64,000 bases of DNA. Origin: Plotosus lineatus (taxonomy: Eukaryota > Chordata > Actinopteri > Siluriformes > Plotosidae). Below, piece after piece: positions 27,101-34,215 of the stretch (position 1 is its first letter; each line of letters begins with the position of its first letter). Where the stretch lies: NCBI GenBank assembly GCA_024760905.1, contig CM045733.1:69969001-70033000 (forward strand), read 5' to 3'. The translations under genes and the position numbers were made by a program. The notes below the pieces were generated by a model that saw nothing but the letters and a program-made list of their open reading frames with translations, made no database searches and was not told where the DNA came from.

Positions 27101-30100
27101 TGGAAATATGAAAATCTCAAAATTGACATTTTGAAGCCAAACCCCCAACGCCCCGTATTTTCTGCTGGAATTGAAGGCTCGAACTGTCCCCAGTGCTCGC
27201 AGCTATATGTGACTGCGGTAGCGAATGAGTTCAAGGTGAATTGCACTCATTCCATGACACTCGGCTGTACACTTCAATGCTATTTGTGTGTGTCCAGGAC
27301 AACAGCAAGCTCTACTTGAATCTACTGGACCTGGAGCTGTCCGGTGATCTGCGACTCAACGGAGGAGGAGTCCAGCAGTGTGTGAGCAAAGCTTTAGCTG
27401 CACCTCTTCCATCGGATAGCAAAATCCTGTTCTCTCAAAGAGGCCTGCAGTTTGCTGAGGATTTTGGGCCCACAGTGCAAAGGTCAGAAGTTACTCAGTA
27501 TCTGGACATTGATGACGTATCATTCTGCCAACTGTCGGTTTTGGAAACGTTCAGAAACCTTGTGCTATCTTTTAAACCATCGTCGAATCATCAGCAGTCC
27601 ATGTTGTGACCCTGTAAGCATGAGGTCCTAACCCGCACTCGTCTAATCATCAGTTTTGTAACTCTGATTACTCTGTACTGGCAGTTTACAAGCATTTCTA
27701 TCCTTTTATTTACTGCTGGTTGCCATGGTTTCAGTGGTAGTTCTAGGATACTATGTGATATCCATACAGATTAACTATACTGCATGGTAAAACCAGTGTG
27801 CTTATAAAGCTAATATTTTCCCCTGTCATGAAGAACAGCATGGATGTGTACTAGCGACAGAACAAGTCTTAAACTTTAAGTTTCACTCCTGTCTCTCTAA
27901 ACCTTGCTCTGAGAATGGAGAACATCTAACTTTGAAGTTGCAGCTATTTTGTTTAGATTATAATATAATAATAAAAAATAAGAGGGATCTGGGCTTTATG
28001 TCCAACACACACAACTGTTTTTGGGGCCGGTGGTGTAGTGGTTAGGGTACTGGACTCATGATTAGGAGGTTGTGGGTTCGAATTCCAGTTAGACCCCACT
28101 GTGCGAAGACCCCTGGGCAGGGTCTTAACCACATGTGTGCCTCTGTTCACCCAGCAGTAGAAATGGGTACCAGTAAAATATACTAGGAAGGTAACCTGCG
28201 ATGGACTAGTGCCCCCTCTAGGAGGAGTTGAACTCCTGGTCGCTTCACGCTATGGAAACTGGGGATAAGCACCGGCCTGATGAGCCACTAGGCTCGGGTG
28301 TAAAAAGCCCAACAGACTTTACAGACACAAGTGTTAAACTCGGATGCTGAAGATGAAGCATTTGATGTATTTGTGGAAGAGAAATGAACAGAAAAAATGA
28401 GTTTATTGTTTTATATTGTTACAGCTGAACAATGTTGAGCGTTATTGTGAATGAGTTGAATAAAGTTTGACTTATCTGAATTTTGTTTCGCTTAATGCAC
28501 CTTATAATCTGGTGTGCCTTATGTACGGGCGGCGACCGTTTAAGTGTCATTTGTTGATATTGCGCCGTATAAACAGATGTGCCTTGTGATCATGAAACTA
28601 CAGTAGAAGTTGCAAACTCACGGAAACTGTCTACCTTGGCTTGGAAATCTGCTGGCAGTTTTTGTGATGGTTGTGGTCCTCGCTCTGATAGAGAGGCGGT
28701 TGCATTGCATGAAGCAGTAACGGTCAAGAAAGTCCTCACGCAAAGTCATTTTTATTCATCTTGTCAACTACCTGGACGTGGAGACGCAACTGCACTGTTG
28801 ACGAGGCTGTCCCTGAGGCACAGGGCTCGAGCCCCCATGTGTGAACTGGTTCCTCTCGCTGTAACCATCGAGCTTTTAGCCTGCGATTAGCTTTTTTGTT
28901 TGTTTGTTTGTTTGTTTTCTTCATTTCAGTAATTAGTGGATCCTTCTATGAACGACTGACTTGTTTCCTCGTCATATCACTGCTGGTTGAAAGAGTTAAA
29001 ATTCTGTGGAAACGATGCACATGTGATCTGACCTTCTAACATGGTGGTTAATGTACCACTTCAGTAGTCTGGTTACTTGCAAAAATCTGAGTAACTGACA
29101 TGCTTATACACACTGATTAGTCATAACGATAGCATTACTACCCAGACTGAATCTGAATAAGATCGATGAGTGAATACTGTATGGGAACGGTGCATTCGGA
29201 TTGGTTTACTGTCTTGGAATTAAAACCCATTCCAAGTGGACATCATTGGTTCTCATAAGATTCTCAATGACTTTGTGTCGGGCCTCATTGTGATGGTAAA
29301 ACACCTGGGTCTACTGAACTCCAAATCCAAGGTCAGGCATGATCAGGGTGTGCAGTGCTCAGTACAGTGGTACCTCACTTTACGAAAAGCCCAAAAAATG
29401 AAAAATCCAGGTTACGAAACGCATTTTCTTAAAATTTTTCTCTCTGGATACGAAACAAGTTCACATTACGAAAGCACCATCTCAAAAAATTCAAACAATG
29501 CGCAAGTTGCTTTCCCATTGGCTATCTCCCAATATCCTTCCCTGCTGGCCTCCCATTGGCTAGGAGGGATGACTCGGCTCCCTCCCACTGGCTATTATGG
29601 AGCTGCAGCTCCATAATACCCATGATGCTTTTTGTGTAAAGGACAGAGAGGTACTGTTGTTTCATGAGTTTTTCGAGTGTGCTCATTGCAACTTTATTTT
29701 TTGGCTCAGGCTTTTAACCTTGTGTAAACATTTGCAAGATTATAACTCTGCTGAGACGACATGGTCAACACGCGTGCGCGTGTGTGATTCCCAGTGCAAG
29801 TGAAAAGAAGTGGACTCGTGGCATGCGGTTGAGTGATATCGCAAAGGAATACGGCCAAACCCGTCTACCATTGGTACGATATCGAAGCAGAAGGAGGTCT
29901 TTAAAAGGTCTACCTTTATCATTTTTAAAGGGTTTAGGGGGTAGTATTGGGGGGGGGGGCCTTGGAATGAATCACACGTTTTACATGTAAAATGCGGTTC
30001 AACTAACGAAAAACGCAGGTTACGAAACCACTTCTGGAACGGATTAATTTCGTAAGGTGAGGCACCACTGTACTTAACAATGGTGGTCCAAGGAAGGATA

Positions 30101-31044
30101 ACGAGTGAACTAGTAAGAAAGTACCAGGAACTGGGATCCTGAGGCTCGTTGGTGCAAAGGCGAAAACATGTGCTGTGATCCCACAGAAGAGCTTCTGTAG
30201 TACAAACTTGTGAAACTGTTTGTGTGTTGTGACTCCTTTCAGTCATTTCCAGCATTGAATCGCAGCTTGCTGTGTGTGGAGCTGTGGAACAGTCGGCTGT
30301 TTGAAATGACTGATCTGTGTATTCCGGTGTTTGTGTTTTGTGTGTGTTGGTGTGCTTGCAGTGTCCTGAGTATCTATGAGGAGCATCAGAAGCTTCTAAA
30401 TGATCTTGGAGCAAAGAAGCGTGATGCAGAGAATGAGTAATGGAAATAAGACTGTTTTTACTCAGATGTCACATCTTTTTATATACACTTTAGTTTTTTA
30501 ATAGAGGTGGTGGTGGTGGTTTTTTTTTTTTTTTTTTTTCCCCCCCTCCCTTCATTTTCTCCATTCTAGTGATGGTGACGATCCGGAGAAAAGACTTAAA
30601 ACTGACGATGGGTCTTCCACAGGAGCAACTGTACACGCTGTCCCACCTTCCATGCCCCCTGTACCTCCTCCTCCAGTGGTGGGTGGAGATTCGAGTGGGT
30701 ATGGAAATTACAGCAACTGGTATCAGGTATGCAGGATTTGGTTTTGCTGAGCCGGTGGTGTTTATCCTGCTGCCGTATGCAGTTCGTCCAGTTATGCTTC
30801 ATGTTGTATGTTGTGAGGGGTCGGGTGTAATTCAGTTATTTGGGGGGAAAAGAAATTAAATTCAGCAATTTAAATTAATTGATTTGCTTACAAAGTTTCA
30901 CGCATCATCTTCAGTTCTTATCAGCAAATATTTTCCCTTTTTTTTTTTTTTTTTTTTTTCCATTTTCAGCAACAGCAGTATGGAGGATATAGCGGCTACT
31001 CGAATCCCTGGAACCAGTACAGTCAGTACTACCCTCAGAGTTAG
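5843..31044 (+). CDS. prpf39: Pre-mRNA-processing factor 39 (U1 snRNP-associated HAT-repeat protein), complete
   Basis: Exons: 5843-5900, 7429-7667, 7823-7948, 8491-8609, 11691-11858, 12212-12398, 17544-17648, 17767-18006, 18109-18235, 23425-23696, 27298-27482, 30362-30436, 30570-30726, 30970-31044. Total 2133 nt, 710 residues; every junction is GT-AG and in phase. PRPF39 is a nuclear HAT-repeat scaffold. It binds U1 snRNP and helps 5' splice site choice; vertebrate PRPF39 homodimerises, replacing the yeast Prp39/Prp42 pair. Visible HAT signatures are [18 protein letters not shown] (near residue 85), [13 protein letters not shown] (about 120), [50 protein letters not shown] (from 335) and [14 protein letters not shown]. 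The C-tail is Pro-, Gly- and Tyr-rich and ends [10 protein letters not shown]. The start ATG follows CTCGTC just downstream of a CpG promoter patch. A loop in exon 8 (about residues 358-390) is acidic and longer than in the human protein as I recall it. Several introns exceed 3 kb because of nested transposons. Confidence 0.95.
6206..6906 (-). mobile_element. RTE-like LINE, 5'-truncated 3' end (reverse transcriptase thumb region)
   Basis: Minus-strand frame 6871-6236 reads [42 protein letters not shown] and [14 protein letters not shown]. These are characteristic of the segment after the catalytic FADD motif in RTE-like LINE reverse transcriptases. The 3' end has CCCTGAAGGGAACAGCCGAAAGG followed by an A/G-rich tail. 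It sits antisense in prpf39 intron 1. The endonuclease and RT core are missing, so it is dead. The plus-strand 248-codon frame over the same bases is an antisense shadow. Confidence 0.85.
8801..9766 (+). mobile_element. hAT-like element, left part, cut by a later insertion
   Basis: Begins CAGTGCTTCTCAAATAGTGG, the complement of the end of the related copy at 16326. It contains a long foldback (8936-9137) and then a decayed frame starting near 9220 that is about 90% similar to the open frame at 15105-15425. It is interrupted at 9767 by a CAGTCGGCCCC element. The related copy continues colinearly to about the same base. Located in prpf39 intron 4. Confidence 0.6.
8936..9137. repeat. Foldback module, copy 1
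   Basis: Left arm GCGGCTTATCCGGACTTCC and right arm GGAAGTCTGGATAAGCCG pair across a short loop containing CAAGTATTCAACAGCGCAC. The outer end shows GAGCGCCTCACAT. Related modules occur at about 10923, 12998, 14805, 34900 and 35248. Confidence 0.7.
9995..10795. mobile_element. MITE with CAGTAGGCCCTCGAC / GTCAAGGGCATACTG ends
   Basis: Terminal inverted repeats flanked by TA on both sides (9993-9994 and 10796-10797), inserted in the Tigger-like element at 9767. It is relatively GC-rich at its left side. Coding frames inside are short and unrecognised. The superfamily (Tc1/mariner) is inferred from the TA duplication. Confidence 0.6.
10923..11133. repeat. Foldback module, copy 2
   Basis: Outer ends GTGGCGTGCTCCACCAAATG and the imperfect complement of it at 11100-11133. 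Inner arms are GCTCATCTGGACCTCCGATC and GATCGGAGGTCCGGATGAGC, with a loop GAGTACTAATCAAGTATTCAA. The whole unit could fold as an imperfect hairpin. Confidence 0.7.
11150..11335 (+). mobile_element. MITE right-end fragment (GAAGTAGCGAGGGATC family)
   Basis: The poly-T stretch, GGCATAATTTGGCCTTG, TCGATGAATATT and terminal GAAGCACGAAGTAGCGAGGGATC are shared with the copies at 26102 and 39406. The left part is missing. Confidence 0.6.
12727..14505 (+). mobile_element. Family B tRNA-derived SINE split by a DNA element
   Basis: The SINE head GGGGCCGGTGGCGTAGTG ends at 12747 and the SINE resumes at 14238 with TAGTGGTTAGGGTGCTGTGC. It continues to the body GTCCCATCCAGGAGGAGTTG and GGGATAAGCACTGG near 14480. 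TAGT(G) is repeated on both sides of the interruption, so the gap is a clean later insertion. Located in prpf39 intron 6. Confidence 0.75.
12747..14237. mobile_element. Unclassified DNA element with 14-bp perfect terminal inverted repeats
   Basis: The left end GCAGGCATGAGATT is matched exactly by the reverse complement of the right end (AATCTCATGCCTGC, ending 14237). The target duplication is TAGT or TAGTG. Inside are a foldback half-module (12998-13160), a Lys-rich short frame near 13430 and A-rich runs. No transposase domain is recognisable. A 4-5 bp duplication does not fit Tc1/mariner (TA), piggyBac (TTAA) or hAT (8 bp). Confidence 0.6.
14805..15022. repeat. Foldback module, copy 3
   Basis: Left arm CAAGTTCACTTGCTTGTG followed by GCGCGGCTTATCCGG. 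The right arm is its complement, ending CGGTGGAGCGCCTCACAT. The loop carries GAGTACTAAACAAGTATTCAA. It lies directly upstream of the open frame at 15105, as copy 1 lies upstream of the decayed frame at about 9220. Confidence 0.7.
15105..15425 (+). pseudogene. Transposon-derived open frame with a CxxC zinc-finger-like motif
   Basis: A 106-codon frame within the hAT-like element. It is rich in Lys and Glu, with [14 protein letters not shown] near residue 23 and [14 protein letters not shown] near residue 65, followed by a His in RQAHSEG. This resembles the single N-terminal zinc finger of DNA-transposon proteins. The catalytic part is absent. A decayed paralogue lies near 9220-9480. Host function is unlikely. 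Confidence 0.4.
16390..16742 (-). mobile_element. Common fish interspersed repeat with tRNA-like promoter box, minus strand
   Basis: Read on the minus strand: GTGGCATAGTGTTTGGCACG, then a GGTTCAATTCC box, TGTGTGGAGTTCACATGTTC, and later CCTTGTCCAGAGTCAGCTGA. This sequence type is widespread in ray-finned fish genomes. Other copies are at 57500 (plus) and 56205 (minus). Located in prpf39 intron 6. Confidence 0.6.
18071..18102 (+). repeat. (TG)16 replacing the polypyrimidine tract of prpf39 intron 8
   Basis: Intron 8 is only 102 bp (18007-18108). Its last 38 bases are (TG)16 then TTATAG before exon 9. No C/T-rich tract is present between the repeat and the acceptor. Confidence 0.9.
19115..19641. 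mobile_element. hAT (Charlie-like) non-autonomous element with 8-bp target duplication
   Basis: Ends CAGGGGTCCCCA and GGGGATCCCTG. Both flanks carry CTCTACAC (19107-19114 and 19642-19649), the 8-bp duplication expected of hAT transposons. A short plus-strand stretch with [11 protein letters not shown] resembles a decayed transposase fragment. Located in prpf39 intron 9. Confidence 0.85.
19650..21855. other. prpf39 intron 9, unassigned sequence
   Basis: No gene or recognisable transposon between the hAT element and the Tc1 copy. It contains ATT/ATA microsatellite runs near 20120 and 21430, and frames of at most 86 codons with no domain signature. Confidence 0.4.
21860..23251 (+). mobile_element. 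Decayed Tc1-family transposon
   Basis: Ends read ATTCATAATAATAGCGGTG and the approximate complement TACTGCTATTATTTTTAAC. The interior shows pieces of a Tc1 transposase: a helix-turn-helix region near 22060-22260, an [17 protein letters not shown] stretch near 22550-22590, and a [13 protein letters not shown] stretch near 22683 that carries the second catalytic Asp region. Frameshifts and stops separate the pieces, so it is inactive. About 1.4 kb, in prpf39 intron 9. Confidence 0.8.
24137..24769 (-). mobile_element. Tigger/pogo-like element with DDE-domain remnant
   Basis: The ends complement each other around 'accgtatttttcg' and 'ctataaggcgca', a well-known fish terminal motif. A minus-strand frame (24600-24403) includes [20 protein letters not shown], typical of the DDE region of pogo/Tigger transposases. 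Only the C-terminal piece remains. In prpf39 intron 10. Confidence 0.75.
25164..26738 (+). mobile_element. hAT element with BED zinc-finger remnant
   Basis: The left end TAGTGCTGCAACAACGAATC and the right end ATCATTAGTTTGCAGCCCGA are imperfect inverted repeats. The flanks GTTACAAA and GTTATAAC are a degraded 8-bp duplication. Frame 25192-25581 includes [18 protein letters not shown] and TRKHLK, the C2H2 pattern of a BED finger as in hAT transposases. The catalytic region is lost. A MITE (26102-26488) is nested in it. Confidence 0.7.
26102..26488 (+). mobile_element. MITE (CAGGAATCCCTCACTTT ends), full-length, nested in hAT
   Basis: Starts after TA with CAGGAATCCCTCACTTTCTG and ends GAAGTAGCGAGGGATCTC. 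It is the clearest un-nested copy of the family also seen at 1, 1005, 11150, 39406, 39938 and 57010. Confidence 0.75.
28022..28325 (+). mobile_element. Family B tRNA-derived SINE, near full length
   Basis: GGGGCCGGTGGTGTAGTGG head, GGTTCGAATTCC box B, then GGTAACCTGCGATGGACTAG, GGAGGAGTTGAACTCC and a tail CCCAACAGACTTTA. Other copies: 12727/14238, 49653 and 52594. Located in prpf39 intron 11. Confidence 0.8.
28326..28600 (+). mobile_element. Tigger/pogo-like right-end fragment
   Basis: Contains GACTTATCTGAATTTTGTTT and CACCTTATAATCTGGTGTGC, related to the element at 24137-24769. It is adjacent to the family B SINE. No coding potential. Confidence 0.5.
29365..30070 (+). mobile_element. Tigger-like MITE with N-terminal transposase fragment
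   Basis: Perfectly placed TA duplications flank CAGTGGTACCTCACTTTACG and its complement GTAAGGTGAGGCACCACTG. Inside, near 29800-29900, is a decayed reading of [14 protein letters not shown], the helix-turn-helix start of a Tigger/CENP-B-like transposase. The rest of the transposase is absent. In prpf39 intron 11; sister copy at 38763-39403. Confidence 0.8.
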
Positions 31045-32278
31045 AGGCAGGATGGCTCTGCTTGTGTAATGCATCACCTTTCATTGAACACGTGTTTGCT
31101 ATAATCAGAGGTAATAACCTGATGGATGTGTGATGGTGCACATCAGCCGAGTACCTTGATTTGATTGTTTTTGACCACAGATCCAGTCTCCTCAGTGCTT
31201 TGATGGACAGATAATGTCTGTTATGTATTTGCATTTCATGCTAATGACTGTTTTATCGTGGGTTTTGGATTTGGTGCTTTTTGTGGACTCAGAATTATTC
31301 AATATGAATTATTTCTGCCTTTTAAAGTGTTGAAAACATCCGTGTGTAATTTTTGTTATAAAATCTTTTCTAAGCTTTTAACATGTCGTGTCTATACGAA
31401 TCTGCATCAAAGCTCTCGGAGCTGTATTATCGCTTGTATTAATTTTGTGCCGGTGTGTGTGTGATGTCTCATTTGAACAACAGAAGACGGGTTGTTGTAG
31501 TTTGATGTTTAGATCTGATGGGTTACTCCTGTGGTTCTCATTCCTTTTGTGCCTGGCTGCATCTTCCCGAATACTTCTTGTTGGCCGGCTGTGGACCCGT
31601 TTCTCCAACATCATTAAACACCACCCCCCCCCCCACTAAAATCTGCCTGTCCTTGTACGCTGCAAACTGTTCTTTTTCCAAATGCATAGTAGAACATGAT
31701 AGAACTGAAAAGAGCTAAACCAATCATTATATACAGTTGGGACAAGTAATTGGACATTTTTGTGTCGGTACCACTAATTAGAATGGATTGAATTTAAGCC
31801 ATTAAGCTGGGTGTCCCCCCCCCCCAGCTTTAGATAGGGGGTGGGATCACATTTAACCCTTTCATATTCACTTTTTTCCTTTCCATGGTCTCTCCATTTT
31901 CAATCTCAACAACGTTTGTACAATGTCCATTTCATGTTTAAAACCCATCGGCATCACCGGATACTGAGGTGCCGTTCCAGACCTTTCCTTCAGCCACCAT
32001 GATTTTCTGTTTGTGAGTCTTTCTGCATTCAGTTTTGTCTTCGGTAGGTGAAAAGCAAGCTCAGCCGAGTTGACGGACTTGTTCGTTTAAGAATATTCCA
32101 TTTTGTATTTGCATCAAGAAGCTTTTGATCTTCATACATGTCAGACGATCTGTTTGGGAATTTGACTGAATCTGAGCATAAAGTTCTATAGACTTTCAGG
32201 ATATTCTGTTCTATAGAATATATAATTCTATAAAAGTTCTATAGAATTCATCATAGTACTGCAAGCAGGAGTCACATC

Positions 32279-33857
32279 AATAAATACCAGGAACCCAGAA
32301 GCACTGACACACCGGCATGTCCATCACATGTTTCACAGACAAAGCTGTCTTGCTTTGGATCTCAAGTCTTTCCTTCTCTTCAGCATTCTAGTGCAGTTCT
32401 GTCTAAAATGTTTGTTCCTGGACTGAGGGAACTTTCTAGAAAAGAAAACTGTCAAATATGTCCTTTCTGTTCTTACTTATTCACGTGAAGTGTTTTGTTT
32501 GCGGATTTCACACTTCTTCTGTTTCCTGGATGTTTTGAAGAAAAATATTGTACTGTTATCTAGTTTCTCTTCCAGAACCCACCGGTGCGTTCCAATGCTG
32601 TTTTGGCCTCTCAAAGTTTCTGTCCTCTTTCCATCAGATGAAGAAAAAAATTAATGGCGTACTTGAATCAACCTTTTTACAAATATTGCATATTAAAAGT
32701 TGCCATGGACAATTACCAAATGCAAATTCAGTGCTTGGAATCAGCACCAGCTCTTTTCATCTTCGAATTTGTCATAACTGCCCAAAGTCAACTGGGATTG
32801 GCTCATTTCCCCTAATAGGATAAAGTGGCCTTTTGAATGAAGGAGTGGTCGCTCAGTGGTCGAGGCTCTAGGGTAGTGGGTTGAAGACCGGGGGTTCAGG
32901 TCCCAATACCACCAAGCTGGCACTGTTGGGCCTTTTGAGCGAGACTCTTAACTTGCAGTTGCTCAGTTGAAGAAAAATAAGTCCTTTTGCATAAGGACGT
33001 CCACCGAATGCCGTCAGTGGAATGAACGGCCATGAAACGGCTTATTACTACGCAAGTCATCTAAATATGTTTCAGTCATTAATAATAACGGAGGAACTGC
33101 GGTCGTCTCCCACCACTAGATAAAAAAGGTGTTCTTCCTCAAGGACTGTTTTTTTCCGCTTCATTATAAATCTATTCTGGTGATGTGCAGAGACAAATTA
33201 ATGAAAAGTGTAACAGTAAATTTCCCTAGGAATCGATTTTGATCCACCGTCCTTCAGGCGATCTGTTCCTTTCAGTTTATGTGCAAGGCTGGACAAAGAA
33301 ATTAAAACATTTTATGTATAAATAGTAAATTCATACCGTAATTTCCTAAAGCTGCCTCGAAATGGAAATGGAAATTTTAAAGTAACCCCTAACATGCACA
33401 CAGGTTTTACTTAAAAGGTGCTTTTTGTTGTTGTTGTTGTTGTTCATATCATGATCTTTTTCTCTTTACCGATATGGGATTGTCACCTCGTGAACGTCTT
33501 GGCTCAAAAGTGTATTTTTAACATGAAACAATATTTAGATGTGACGTATTTCCTTTGTGCTCAGAACATGAAAATCGTGATGGTCTTACATGGAGAAGTA
33601 CGATTGTTATTTACTGGATGTGCCTCGTTTGAGGTTCAGCCACCTTTATTTATATATATATATAAAAAAAATGTAAATGCCAGTAAAAAGTGACATTGTT
33701 TCCAATTTTAAATTCATTATTTTCAGTCTTTTTTTTTTTTTAACTGCAACAGCTTGACTTCCTGTTTCACCCTCCACATCCAGTAGGCATCCTGGATGTT
33801 CATTATACATTAATGTTCACTTACATTATTGCATTTATGCCATCTTTTTTTAATAAA
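32279..33857 (+). terminator. Candidate prpf39 poly(A) signals
   Basis: AATAAA occurs at 32279-32284 and 33852-33857 after the stop at 31044. The sequence between has no other gene and could be a long 3' UTR interrupted by a SINE (32838-33045). The distal site would end the transcript within about 100 bases of the convergent ubxn1 3' end. Confidence 0.4.
32838..33045 (+). mobile_element. Family C tRNA-derived SINE, diverged
   Basis: GTCGCTCAGTGGTCGAGGC head, GGGTTCAGGTCCCAATACC box B, GCACTGTTGGGCC and a tail resembling ATAAGGACGTCCACCGAATGC. A second copy lies at 60896. This type is common in catfishes and relatives, which is a weak taxonomic hint. Confidence 0.65.
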
Positions 33858-33954
33858 GATAATTATTTTAAAAATATTTGCCTGCTGTCTTAAAGTAGCT
33901 TATATATAGTAGTTCATGACTGATATTTGTACCAACTGTAAAGGTTAAGCACAT

Positions 33955-34080
33955 TTTATTTACAGAGTGGCCACAGCCCAAATATCAAGTATACACAGCA
34001 GAATCATTTGAAATAAGAATGAAAAGCAGAATTTAAAGTGTTCTTCACTCTGCTCTTGTCAGTGTGAATAGATGTTTATT
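33955..34080 (-). terminator. ubxn1 poly(A) signals
   Basis: On the minus strand AATAAA lies at 34080-34075 and again at 33960-33955, 136 and 256 bases past the ubxn1 stop. Either gives a short 3' UTR. Confidence 0.5.
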
Positions 34081-34215
34081 GGTGTCGTTCCTCTTAAGAC
34101 ATTTAACTCTTTGAATGATGTGTAAAATCAAACGCAGTCCGTGACTGTAACCCGTTTTCTCTTCTCTTGTCCGTGTGATAAGGCGTGGAAGAACGTGCAT
34201 AAAACGAGTCTGCCT

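Noticed and set aside
27131..27319. Frame upstream of prpf39 exon 11 as an alternative exon start
   Set aside because: The frame crosses the GTGTCCAG acceptor at 27297 in the wrong phase. Exon 11 starts at 27298 in phase with exon 10.
29740..30414. Minus-strand 224-codon frame
   Set aside because: It runs across a Tigger-like MITE and antisense to prpf39 exon 12, with no recognisable domain.
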